Positions 44,753-56,583 of a stretch of 64,000 nucleotides of DNA are shown here, one piece after another. Where the stretch lies: the NCBI RefSeq assembly GCF_937980635.1, contig NZ_CALJPG010000010.1, forward strand, positions 74,844 to 138,843. Reading direction: 5' to 3'. The stretch is from an uncultured Campylobacter sp. Lineage in GTDB: Bacteria; Campylobacterota; Campylobacteria; Campylobacterales; Campylobacteraceae. The notes beneath the pieces were generated by a model. It was not told the origin of the DNA, did no database searches, and was given only the letters and a program-made list of their open reading frames with translations. The position numbers were made by a program, and so were the translations under genes. Each line of letters begins with the position of its first letter. Position 1 is the first letter of the stretch.

Positions 44753-45472
44753 TTATTCCTTTATTAATTTCTCGCGATTTTGCTCGTAAGCATCGCGCAA
44801 AAACGGATATAGATCCACTGCATCTTTGGTCATTTTTTCATAAAATTTCGGATCGCGCGAGTAGTCGTTAAATATTCTAAATCCATTGACGGAGTTTCGC
44901 ACCGTGCCATCTTTAATATAATTTATCGGGTTTGAAAAATAATCTCCGACAAGTCCTGCTGTATCGCGGAGATTGCTCTGCCCCAAAATCGGCCAGACGA
45001 TGTGCGGACCTGCCGGCACACCCCAGTATCCTAGCGTCTGCCCGAAATCCTCGTCGTGGCGCGGAATTCCGTAGTATTTGCCCGCCATATCGTTAAGCCC
45101 GCCGAAGCCCACAGTCGAGTTGATCAAAAACCGCTTCGTCTCGTCCCAAGAATTTTCAAATTTACCCTGCAATAGGTTGTTTACGAGCCTCATCGGATAT
45201 AAAATATTATAGAAAAAATTTGAAAACGCGCCCTGGATCGGATCGGGCATTACGTAATCGTAGCCGCTGGCTACGGGGGTTAATATGTATGAGTAAAATA
45301 CGTCGTTAAAGCTCGTCATAACGCGGTTATAGCCGCTAAGCGGATCGAAAACCTCGCGCTTGGCAAACTCCTCGTCAAAACCATCTGTATCGCCAGGCGC
45401 TATGTCTTGCTTTTGCGAGCAACCGCAAAGTGCCAATGCCGCGGCTAAGAATAGAATTTTTATAAATTTCAA
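44753..45472 (-). CDS. mlaA: MlaA-family outer-membrane lipoprotein
   Basis: A 239-residue lipoprotein, lipobox LCGC with Cys18, homologous to MlaA/VacJ, which removes phospholipid from the outer leaflet of the outer membrane. Motifs are DPLSGYNRVMTSFNDVFYSY, LINSTVGFGGLNDMAGKYYG and DFGQTLGYWGVPAGPHIVWP. The start is TTG 45472 with GAAGGG upstream; the further upstream TTG at 45496 lacks this. First gene of the mlaA-mlaC-MMPL operon; divergent from modE. Confidence 0.9.
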   Translation of the reverse strand: MKFIKILFLAAALALCGCSQKQDIAPGDTDGFDEEFAKREVFDPLSGYNRVMTSFNDVFYSYILTPVASGYDYVMPDPIQGAFSNFFYNILYPMRLVNNLLQGKFENSWDETKRFLINSTVGFGGLNDMAGKYYGIPRHDEDFGQTLGYWGVPAGPHIVWPILGQSNLRDTAGLVGDYFSNPINYIKDGTVRNSVNGFRIFNDYSRDPKFYEKMTKDAVDLYPFLRDAYEQNREKLIKE

Positions 45473-45655
45473 ATGCGACCCTTCTTTATAAATCAAAGTG
45501 GCGATTTTACAAATTTAAAGAAATTTTGTCAATAAGGGTAAAATTTCGTATAGAATTTTCCTCTTTATATCGCAGAATAAAGCCCGTAGCTGTTTAAGAA
45601 ATATATCAGAGGATATATTATAAAATCACGCGAAAGTAAATAAGAAAGGATGAAA

Positions 45656-46444
45656 ATGGACGCAAAATTTGCTTTGGAATTTCTGCTTGGCAACGAAGCA
45701 TCGCTTTTAGCCAAGCACATTAAGCTACTTAAAGCTGTGGACGAAACTAAAAGTATTACAAAGGCCGCAGAGATCGTAGGAGTGTCGTATAAAAACGGCT
45801 GGGATGCGCTAAATTTAATCAACAACGCGAGCAAAAAACCCCTCATCGTCCGCACTCAAGGCACTAAGAAAAATAGCGGCTCCGAGCTTACCCCTTACGC
45901 TCACAAACTAATTCGCGCTTATGATGCTATCAGCCACGCGGGCGAGACGTTTTTGAGTGAAATTTTAAAGCTTGACGAGATCACCGAAGAGAGCCTTCTA
46001 AGCTTAGAGAAGATCGGTATGAAGCTTTCTGCGCGAAATCAGCTAAGTGTTGAGATTACGGATGTTCAAACGGGCGCTGTAAATTCTCAAATCACGGCTA
46101 AACTCGCAGGTGGCGAAATTTTATGCGCGACAGTAACCGTAGAAAGCGAAAAGAATTTAGGGCTAAAGGCTGGCAAGGACGTGCTGTTTTTATTCAAGGC
46201 TCCAAGCGTCATCATCGCTAAAGGAGGCTCGGAGAAGCTGAAACTTAGCACAACGAATCAGATCAAGGGCACGATTAGCGAGGTTAAAATCGGCGCGGTA
46301 AACGCAGAGATCTGCCTAGGCACGAGCTCGCACCAAAACATTACCGCGATCATCACGCGAGAATCTGCCACCGCGATGGCTCTAGGAGTAGGGGATGAAG
46401 TAACGGCGATCATCGAGCCTAGCGAGATCATTATTGGCGCGTAA
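45656..46444 (+). CDS. modE: molybdate-responsive regulator ModE
   Basis: A 262-residue transcription factor. The N-terminal LysR-like winged helix is HIKLLKAVDETKSITKAAEI and VGVSYKNGWDALNLIN; the C-terminal half contains two molybdate-binding TOBE/Mop domains (about residues 122-190 and 200-262; the second ends VGDEVTAIIEPSEIIIG). With molybdate bound, ModE proteins typically repress molybdate uptake genes, here modA and following genes. ATG 45656 suits the AAAGGA site; ATG 45650 is too close. 101 bases before modA. Confidence 0.9.
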   Translation: MDAKFALEFLLGNEASLLAKHIKLLKAVDETKSITKAAEIVGVSYKNGWDALNLINNASKKPLIVRTQGTKKNSGSELTPYAHKLIRAYDAISHAGETFLSEILKLDEITEESLLSLEKIGMKLSARNQLSVEITDVQTGAVNSQITAKLAGGEILCATVTVESEKNLGLKAGKDVLFLFKAPSVIIAKGGSEKLKLSTTNQIKGTISEVKIGAVNAEICLGTSSHQNITAIITRESATAMALGVGDEVTAIIEPSEIIIGA

Positions 46445-46503
46445 TAGGGTGAAATTGGGCGCACAAAATTTTAAAATTTAAGGCGTAAATTTAAAATTTT
46501 AGA

Positions 46504-46509
46504 TACAAT
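46504..46509 (+). promoter_or_regulatory. possible -10 box of modA
   Basis: TACAAT in TTTAGATACAATTC, 36 bases before modA. The overlapping palindromic AAATTTAAAATTTT sequence just upstream would be a natural place to look for a ModE operator, but I cannot distinguish it from the general AAATTT background. Confidence 0.4.
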
Positions 46510-46545
46510 TCAATTCTCGGCGAGAGCCGAAACGAAAGGCATAAA

Positions 46546-47313
46546 ATGAAGTTAAAAGCAGTGCTTTTAGGAATTTTAACCGCAAGCGCGCTTAGCGCAG
46601 GCGAGGTCAGCATCGCAGCCGCTGCGAACACGACGTATGCGTTCGACGAGATCAAGGCGGAATTTGCCAAGCTACATCCGCAAACCACGCTAAACGTGAG
46701 CTTGGGTGCGAGCGGTGCGCTTAGCACGCAGATCAAAAACGGCGCGCCGTTTGATATTTTTATGGCGGCGGATATGAAATTTGCAGACGATCTGCATAAA
46801 GAGGGCTTTGCGATGGCACCTGCCAAAACCTACGCAAAGGGCAAGGTCGCGATGTTTAGCGTGCGCGGCGTAGATCTTAGCAAGGGGCTTGAAGCTTTAA
46901 AAGACCCTAGCGTCAAAACGATTTCGATAGCAAATCCAAAGACCGCTCCTTACGGCACTGCAAGCGTGGAAGCTTTCAAAAAAGCGGGAATTTACGAGGA
47001 TATCAAAGGCAAAATCGTAGAAGCAAAATCGATTGGCGAGGCTCTTTCGCAAGCGCTTAAAGCGTCCGACGTCGGCTTTATCGCGGCCAGCGCGATGTAT
47101 GCACCTAAGATGGCAAAGGACGGCTGCAACGACAAACCGTGCAAAGAGGGTGAAAATTTCGTCTTAGTCGACACCAAGCTGTACGAGCCGATAGCTCAAG
47201 GTATGGTCGTGCTAAACCGCGCCAAAGACAATGCTGAAGCCAAGGCGTTTTATGATTTTATCCTAAGCGATAAGGGTAAGGCGATCTTTGCTAAATACGG
47301 ATACGAGTTTTAA
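46546..47313 (+). CDS. modA: molybdate ABC transporter substrate-binding protein
   Basis: A 255-residue periplasmic binding protein with signal peptide residues 1-18. The mature N-terminus VSIAAAANTTYAFDEIKAEF and SLGASGALSTQIKNGAPFDIFMAAD are the ModA signature regions that hold the oxyanion. The stop overlaps the TOBE gene start by one base. ATG 46546 is preceded by GAAAGGC. Confidence 0.95.
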   Translation: MKLKAVLLGILTASALSAGEVSIAAAANTTYAFDEIKAEFAKLHPQTTLNVSLGASGALSTQIKNGAPFDIFMAADMKFADDLHKEGFAMAPAKTYAKGKVAMFSVRGVDLSKGLEALKDPSVKTISIANPKTAPYGTASVEAFKKAGIYEDIKGKIVEAKSIGEALSQALKASDVGFIAASAMYAPKMAKDGCNDKPCKEGENFVLVDTKLYEPIAQGMVVLNRAKDNAEAKAFYDFILSDKGKAIFAKYGYEF

Positions 47314-47705
47314 TGATTAGAGCGAGAATCAACGAAATTTTACAAAAAGACGGCATCCATTCAGTAGGATTTATCGCAGGCGGCATCAAGCTGCGTGGCG
47401 TATTTTTGCAGCTAAGTAGCGAGCTTAAGGTGGGCAGTGAAGTTTACGTGGGCTTTAAAAGCACCGATGTGCTTCTAGCCCGCGAAGCCTTAAACGGTAT
47501 ATCTAGCGAAAACGAAATTCACGGCAAGATTACGAGCCTAAGCTTGGGCGAAATTCTATGTACGCTCAGGTTTGAAGGCAAGATAAGCTTTGATGTGCTC
47601 GTTAGCGCGCATTCTGCGCAGGAGCTTGCTTTACGCGAGGGCGACGAGGTTTTCGCATACATTAGCGCCACTGCGATATATATAGAAAAATATGATAACG
47701 ATTGA
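47313..47705 (+). CDS. standalone TOBE-domain protein
   Basis: A 130-residue cytoplasmic protein with two TOBE/Mop-like segments (VGSEVYVGFKSTDVLLARE and ALREGDEVFAYISATAIYIE). In C. jejuni a similar protein lies between modA and modB. It may bind molybdate or tungstate as a store or sensor. One-base overlap with modA and 14-base overlap with modC. No DNA-binding domain, so it is not a second ModE. Confidence 0.82.
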   Translation: MIRARINEILQKDGIHSVGFIAGGIKLRGVFLQLSSELKVGSEVYVGFKSTDVLLAREALNGISSENEIHGKITSLSLGEILCTLRFEGKISFDVLVSAHSAQELALREGDEVFAYISATAIYIEKYDND

Positions 47706-48540
47706 TTGTAAGAAAAAAATCAGTGATGATTTCTCGATTGATGCTCGCTTAGAGATTAACAAAGGCTCGTTTGTGTGCCTATATGGGCGCAGCGGCAGCG
47801 GTAAGACTACACTGCTGCGCATTTTGGCTGGATTTTTGCGCGCAGATAGTGGTAGCATAAAAGACGGCGATCGTGTGCTGCAAGAAGGCAATGAATTCTT
47901 AAGTGCGGGCAAGCGCAGGATCGGCTTTTTGTTTCAAGACTACGCACTTTTTGAGAATATGAGTGTGACGGGCAATCTACTTTTTGCCAGAAACGATCCG
48001 CAAAAAGCTGCGATGCTGCTTGAAATTTTAGAGCTTAGCGAGTTTGCAAAATCCGGTGTCGAGGGTCTTAGCGGCGGACAGAAGCAGCGCGTGGCACTTG
48101 CCCGCGCATTGATGCAAGAACCTGAAATTTTGCTACTTGACGAGCCGCTTTCGGCGCTTGATTTTACGATGCGTGAAAAAATCCAAGAGTATTTGCTAAA
48201 GATCCACGAGCAGTTTCATCAGACCGTGATTTTGGTAAGCCACGACGTAAGCGAGATTTATAGGCTTTGCAAGCGGGTTTATGAGATGAAGGACGGCAGG
48301 ATCGTCCGCACCGGTACGCCGGAGGAAATTTTTCTCAAAACTAGCGGCTCACAGAAGTTTTCTTTCGCGGGCAAGGTTGTCGATTTGCAAGCACGCGACG
48401 GGGTCAAAGTGGCTGTCGTAGCGATCGGCAGCCAGCTGTGCGAAGTGGTGCTAAGCAATGCAGAAGCCGATGGCTTGCAAGTAGGCGATGAGGTCAAAGC
48501 GGGTGCCAAAGCCTTTAATATCACTCTGCGTAAAATTTAA
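47692..48540 (+). CDS. modC: molybdate ABC transporter ATP-binding protein
   Basis: A 282-residue ABC ATPase. Walker A GRSGSGKTTLL, Q-loop FLFQDYALF, signature LSGGQKQRVALARAL, Walker B ILLLDEPLSALD and H-loop VILVSHD are all intact. The C-terminal region from about residue 222 is a TOBE domain ending in VGDEVKAGAKAFNITLRKI, giving molybdate-dependent control of transport. Its permease modB is not directly downstream but 1,036 bases away. Confidence 0.94.
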   Translation: MITIDCKKKISDDFSIDARLEINKGSFVCLYGRSGSGKTTLLRILAGFLRADSGSIKDGDRVLQEGNEFLSAGKRRIGFLFQDYALFENMSVTGNLLFARNDPQKAAMLLEILELSEFAKSGVEGLSGGQKQRVALARALMQEPEILLLDEPLSALDFTMREKIQEYLLKIHEQFHQTVILVSHDVSEIYRLCKRVYEMKDGRIVRTGTPEEIFLKTSGSQKFSFAGKVVDLQARDGVKVAVVAIGSQLCEVVLSNAEADGLQVGDEVKAGAKAFNITLRKI

Positions 48541-49576
48541 ACTTGCAGACAAGCTTTTAGGTGCGCCTAAGTAGGAAACTTCAACTAGATTAGAGATTTA
48601 AATACAGGCTTTTATGGAATTTAGACGAGGGATTTTGCGAAATTTTAGCTAGATTTGCCCGCAAAATACGGTGAGATTTTAAAATTTCATTCGCATCGCG
48701 TTTAGATTTTCATGAAACACAAAATTTAAACGTAGGCTAGAGTAAAACCGCAACGCTAGACTAGATAGCGTGTGGAAATTAAGCTTTAAATTTTAGATTT
48801 CGCGCGGGCAGGCGCCGTTAAATTTCTTCTTTTTTATTAATTGGCGGCGGTCGGTTTATCTTTAAATTTAGCGACTTTTGACTTACTTTTTTGGCAGGAG
48901 TTGCGCGAATTCTATCATGCGATTTTGGTAAAAAATTTAATGTGAAGCTTCGCGCAAATTTAAAATTTTCAGATTTAGAATTTTACCTGGATTTTGTGGC
49001 TTTGAAATTTTAAAAGCTCTAACGGCTTGAAGCTTGCGTGCTAAACTCGCTTAATAAGAGCTGCGGCAAAATTTCATTAACCGGGTCTTTTGGGTTTATG
49101 CGAAATTTTAAAATTTTGTTTTGTCAGGCTCAATGTAATCCCATTAAGTTGTTCAGAGAATGCCGTTTGGCTATATCTTGCGTGAAATTTGCGCTCAGAT
49201 AAATCCTGCCCGCTTAAGTTTTAAAGCCTAGTGAAGCTTTTTGAAATTTAGCTCAGCAAAATTCGTGGCCTTAAAAATTTGCCAGCTTGGTAGAGAGCTT
49301 AAAGATTCGGCAGGATTTGCACGCTTGAAGGAATTTATTAGCCAAGCACTTTTATAAATTGCGCTCGCTTTAGCTTGTACGAAATTTTTAAAATTTCATT
49401 TCGCTAAAGCTCTTGCGCAGCTAGGTCTGCGCAGAATTTTTCAAAATTCTATTATGCAAAGCCTTATGGCTGTGTCGTTTGTGCAAATTCTATCTAGCTT
49501 TGCCTCTAAATTTTAAAGCGGAGCTAGGCTTTTAAAATTTTATAGTTTGGGCCTAGCGGCTCGGCTCGGAGGATAA
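48541..49576. other. 1 kb non-coding gap between modC and modB
   Basis: No convincing open frame in either strand. By my reading the stretch holds about twenty AAATTT hexamers, many as longer palindromes such as GAAATTTTAAAATTTT. It looks like the other AAATTT-rich spacers but is the longest one in the window, and it interrupts what should be one operon. I see no transposase, tRNA or inverted ends. Confidence 0.7.
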
Positions 49577-50266
49577 ATGTTTGAAATTCTAAAGGGGCTT
49601 GATTACACGCCGTTTCTCGTCTCATTAAAGCTTGCGAGCTTAACGACATTTGCGTTGTTTATCATCTGCGTGCCGCTTGCATTTTTTATGGCGAGAAAAA
49701 ATTTCCGCGGCAAAAGCGTGATCGAATCGATCATCTCGCTTCCGCTCGTGCTGCCGCCTTCGGTGCTGGGGTTTTACCTGCTCGTTTTTCTCTCGCCGTA
49801 TTCGGTGCTGGGCGAGTTTTTCGACAAACACTTCGGGCTTAGGCTCGTATTTAATTTCAGCGGGCTCGTGATCGCGAGCTGTATCTACTCGCTGCCGTTT
49901 ATGTTTTCGCCGCTGGTTTCGGGCTTTCGCTCGCTTCCGCGCTCACTTTTTTGGGCGTGCGATTCGCTGGATAAGAGCTATTTCTCCAAGCTTTTTCGCG
50001 TCGCTTTGCCTGCGATTCGTCACTCGTTGCTTAGTGCGCTGGTAATCTGCTTTGCGCATACTATGGGTGAGTTCGGCGTCGTACTGATGATCGGCGGCAG
50101 CGTGAGCGAGCAGACCAAGGTCGCCTCCATCGCGATCTACGAAGCGACCGAAACGCTCGATTTTGCGCAGGCTCACGCATATTCGGCGCTGATGCTTATC
50201 TTTAGCTTTGCGGTGCTTTTGATCATGCATTTTTTGGGTGCGCGCGGTGCAAAAATCGAAGCTTAA
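49577..50266 (+). CDS. modB: molybdate ABC transporter permease
   Basis: A 229-residue inner-membrane permease with five to six helices. The family signature is PLVLPPSVLGFYLLVFLSP near residue 55 and the ModC-contact loop HTMGEFGVVLMIGGS at about residues 161-175. ATG 49577 follows GGAGGA. Separated from modC by a kilobase of non-coding DNA, so it may have its own promoter; none was chosen. The signalling gene at 50318 begins 51 bases after its stop. Confidence 0.92.
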   Translation: MFEILKGLDYTPFLVSLKLASLTTFALFIICVPLAFFMARKNFRGKSVIESIISLPLVLPPSVLGFYLLVFLSPYSVLGEFFDKHFGLRLVFNFSGLVIASCIYSLPFMFSPLVSGFRSLPRSLFWACDSLDKSYFSKLFRVALPAIRHSLLSALVICFAHTMGEFGVVLMIGGSVSEQTKVASIAIYEATETLDFAQAHAYSALMLIFSFAVLLIMHFLGARGAKIEA

Positions 50267-50317
50267 ATAGGCTTTAAAACGAAATTTGCTAAAATCCTGC
50301 AAAATTTGGAATTTGGC

Positions 50318-53300
50318 ATGAAAAACAAAAAAGACTTCGTTACCGAAAGATTTAACGCCGCCTTGATTCTAGGCGCTGCGCTACTTACACTTGTAGTAGT
50401 TTGCGAGATTAGCTTTTTGCGCACTAGGATCGCTACGCAGCTTGATTTGCGGACGCGCACGGCGATTACTTTACTTAAAAATACCGACGAGTCGCTTTTT
50501 AGCGAGCTTGAAATTCTAAAAGAAACTATCCTTTCTTTGGACGCAAGGCACGAAGCTGCACAAAGCGAGCTTTACGCGGATTTGATCCGTAATGTCGTAA
50601 AATCTTCTCATAGATTTGACGCTATTTTTTATCTGCGCGCCCGCGGCGCGGAGCAGGAGAGCTTAGCACATTTTTCATCGGATGCGCGCATTTCGGATCT
50701 TGGCGAGATACGGCTTGCGGATATCGCAAGCGAGCTAAAAAAGGATGAATGGGTATCGCGCTATATGATGATGGATGGGGCGTGGCGGTATTTTTTGATC
50801 AAGCGCGTAAACGCTGATTCATATCTGCTAGGCTTTGCCAACACCGCTAGGCCGATTGCCAGGCTCTCTTCGCTGGGTGATATTTTGGTCTTTAACGCCG
50901 AAGGTAAATTTTTTAACGCTCCTGGCAGTGTAACCGATATATTAGGGCAGGATTTTGATTTTTCGCGTCTAGGCGAAGTGGTAAGCTTCGAAGACGAATC
51001 TGGGCTAAGCTTTGCCTATCTTGCAAAATTTGGAGATAATTTCGTAATGGCTCGCGAACGAGCCGGCTATTTTTTAGGCGCAGACGATTTTATCGTTGTA
51101 GCGCTAGCAGCGGCGATTTTAGCTTATTTAATCCTTCTAATTTCAAATTTTACGTTTTTAAAAAAGCGCGTTTTCATCCCGCTTGCAGCAGTTCAAAACG
51201 CTCTGCGCCAAGGGGATTATCACTCCAAAATTCGCGATATAGAAGCGCTAAATCCACTAAGCTCCGTCTTAGAAATTTCTAAATCCATAGACGAGGTTTT
51301 GAAGTCTAATCTGCGCCACGGCGATTTTAGCCTCAGCTTTAAAGATGCGCTAAAATATAGCTCCCTTTCGGTGCTTAGCATCGATAATGTCGCAGGCACG
51401 ATCGAAAGCGCTAGCAACGGCGCACGCGAGCTTTATGGCGATGACGTCGTGGGGCGGAATATCTTCGCGCTGCAAGCAGGCTCGTTTTACGATCACGCCT
51501 ATCAGACCCAGCGCGCAAATTATGTCAAAGAAAACTATGTCGTAACCCGCCAAGAAACCAAAAATGGCGTCAAAGACCTCTATGTTAAAAAATCTTATAT
51601 TCGCGACGGAAGTAAAATTTCAACCCTTTTTGTGGTGCTGGATGCGTCAAAATATCGCAGATTTTACGATGAGACTAAGCAAAAATATGAGTATTTAAAT
51701 CACGCGCCTATCGTTACGCTCGTGTTTGACTACACTTCGGGCAAGATCGTGGATGCTAGCAAAAATATAAAAGAGCTTTGGGGTTACGAAGCGGCGCAGT
51801 TTTTAAGCGGCGAGATAAGGCTATGGGATTTGCTGGATGAAAAGGATGCGAATGAGGCTAAAAATGAAATTTTAAACCGCTTAGCTGATATGCCCTCAGA
51901 AGAGCTAAGTTTTTCTCAAAGCTATAAAATTCGCCACAACGACAATATCCGCTATAGCTACGAAGTGAGTATCTATGTCAAAAAGTCCGCCGCCAGGGCT
52001 GCGTTTTATTTTCAAAATATCGATGACGATGTTAAGGCGATCCGCGGCTTGCAGGAGGATTTGGACTTTTACCGCACCGTAATCGAGACTAGGAATTTTT
52101 GTACCTGTTTAATCGATCTTAACGCGCAGACGCTATCGTTTGATAAAAATTACTTTAAAATTTTAAAATATCGCGGCAAAAGGCTAAACACTGCGATGAG
52201 CTTTGGGGAGTTTAGTTATGAAATTTACTTCGCGGATTTAGAGAATTTCAATAAAATGATCCGCGAATGCACCGCCGGGCTTAGAAGCGATTTTAGCTGC
52301 GAATTCCGTCTGCGAAATGCCGCTAATGCCTATACTTGGATCAGTATGCAAGGCTACGTCACCGAAAAGCACGGCTCTCGCTCTCGCCTTGTAAAAACTA
52401 CGCTTGAAGATATCAGCTCGCGCAAGCAGACTGAGCTGGAGCTAAATTTAAATGCCAACGTCTTTTCGCGCTCGCTAGAGGCGATCTTAATCACAGATGA
52501 GAGCGGTCGAGTGCTGCGCGCTAATAACGCCTTTTATGAAATCACCGGCTATAGCGAAAGCCAAACTATCGGCAAAATTCCAAATTTCTTCGCTCCTACG
52601 GAGGGCGGAGCAGACGTGATGGAGAGGATTAGAAAAAATCTCGTCGGCAAACAGACCTCTTACAAAGATGAAATTTACGGACTAAAAAGAGGCGGCGGCA
52701 CCTTTCCTGCGCTATTTACGGCAATTGCGATAAAGGATGATTTTTCGCTTACCTCAAATTTCATCTTGATGTTTACCGAAATTTCGCAGATCAAACAAAA
52801 GGAGAGCGAGCTAGCCAAGATCGCCCACCACGACGCGCTTACCGGGCTTCCAAATAGGGTGTATTTTATGAAGGCTGCGCAGAGATTTACCGCAAACTCG
52901 GGCGAAAATTCCAAGCTTATGGCGGTGCTTTTCATCGATTTTGACGGCTTTAAGGCGATCAATGACACCTACGGGCACGAGGTCGGCGATATGTTTTTAC
53001 AAGCGATCTCAAAGGCGATGAGCGGGCTACTGCGTAAGGGAGATATTTTGGCGCGCTTAGGCGGCGATGAGTTTGGCGCCATCATAGGTGATCTGCAAAG
53101 CAAGGATGCCGCGCATGTGCTATTAGATCGCCTGCTTGGAATTTCAAAGATGAAATTTAACCTCAAAGGCAATGAGATCAGCGCAAGCATCAGTGTTGGC
53201 GCAGCGTTTTACGACGGCAGCGAAAAGATCGATTTTCCAGGACTTTTATCGCGCGCGGATAGAGCGATGTATCGCGCTAAAACGAGTGGCAAAAACCGCT

Positions 53301-54381
53301 ACTGCATCTTTGAGCGCGCCGAAGCAGACGAACCTAGCGAGGAAGGGATTGCTGCAGCGATCGAAGAGGGGGAGTTTTTCGTGTTATATCAGCCGATCAT
53401 TAGCGGCGCGCAGATTTACGGATATGAGCTGCTTTTACGCTGGGATCGCGGAAAGCACGGAATTCTTGCCCCGCAGGATTTTGCGCAGATATTAAGCGAG
53501 CCTCGATTTGAGTTGCTAATCTCAAAATTTGCGTTTTCAAAGATGATGGAATTTAACGCTCAAACGGGCGCAAACTGCTCTATAAACGTAAGTCTAGCCG
53601 TGCTTACAAACGACGAATTTTACGATTTCGTAGCTCATAGCTTGCGAGACAGGACTAATGCAAAAGGCGAGTTGATGTTTGAGATAACCGATTTTAGCGA
53701 GCAAAATTTTAAGGAATTCGCCCCTGCGCGTGGGCGTTATGCAGATCTTGGGATTAAATTTGCTCTTAATAGCGCAAATAAAAGCAATGTCCCGCTCTTG
53801 AATGCCCAGCCTTTCGATATCGTTAAAATCGACCGCGAGCTCTGCCTTGACATAGGCAAGAAAAAAAATGCTATCCGAACGATGGTGGAGATCACGGGTA
53901 AGCTAAAGCGGGAGTTTGGATTCGCTCTGGGCGCTCAAGGGGTCGAAAATGCGCTGTCGCTGCGACTTTTAAATAATCTAAAATTTAACTATCTGCAGGG
54001 AAATTTTATCGCAAAAGCGCTGGATCGCAAAGAGATAGACGCTTTCATCGCGCGATTTAAAGATACGCCCAAGCTCGCAGCCATCGACAAAGATGAGTTT
54101 ATCAGCTTTTTAAACGCGCTTGATTACAAAGAGCTTGCTTTAAGCTTCGTTTCGCGTGCCGATGCGGGCGATCTGAGCCCCGGAGAGTTTGAAGGCTTCA
54201 AAACGAAATTCGGCGAAATTTTAAACAAAACTCAAAGCGCGGGCAGCGAAAAATTTGCGTTAACTACAGAAATACGTAAGCAAATTTTAGATATTCTTTC
54301 GCTTGATTACCGCGTTTTGGTAAGCTTCATTCAGAGCTTTAAAACGCGGTTGAATCAGTTCATAAGCGATTTGGAGGCAGC

Positions 54382-54385
<4 letters not shown>
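50318..54385 (+). CDS. PAS-GGDEF-degenerate EAL membrane signalling protein
   Basis: A 1355-residue inner-membrane protein: membrane helix about residues 15-34, periplasmic sensor, second helix about 257-280, then several PAS-type regions (about 345, 457, 588 and 720, the last with ILITDESGRVLRANNAFYEI), a GGDEF domain and an EAL-type domain (about 1005-1250). The GGDEF domain looks active: HHDALTGLPNR, intact RLGGDEFGAII near 913 and an RKGD inhibitory site five residues before GGDEF. The EAL domain keeps YELLLRW but its DDFGTG metal-binding motif is replaced (ALNSANKSN) and AEGVE is AQGVE, so it probably cannot hydrolyse c-di-GMP. Overlaps the next gene by four bases. ATG 50318 preferred over TTG 50306. 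Confidence 0.9.
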
Positions 54386-56492
<2,107 letters not shown>

Positions 56493-56497
56493 AATCG

Positions 56498-56528
56498 GGC
56501 GGAATTTTAAGAATTTTAAAATTCCGCC
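56498..56528. terminator. inverted repeat downstream of purA
   Basis: GGCGGAATTTTAA (56498-56510) and TTAAAATTCCGCC (56516-56528) pair perfectly around GAATT, six bases after the purA stop. There is no U-tract, so its role as terminator is uncertain; it may instead be a transcript-stabilising hairpin. Seen directly. Confidence 0.55.
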
Positions 56529-56583
56529 GTTTGCAAACGCGGGCGGCGCGACCGCTCATAGAACTGAATTTAAAGGAACGATC

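Noticed and set aside
48541..49576. Insertion sequence or prophage remnant between modC and modB
   Set aside because: I found no transposase-like frame, terminal inverted repeats or target duplication; the content is the same AAATTT-rich spacer as elsewhere.
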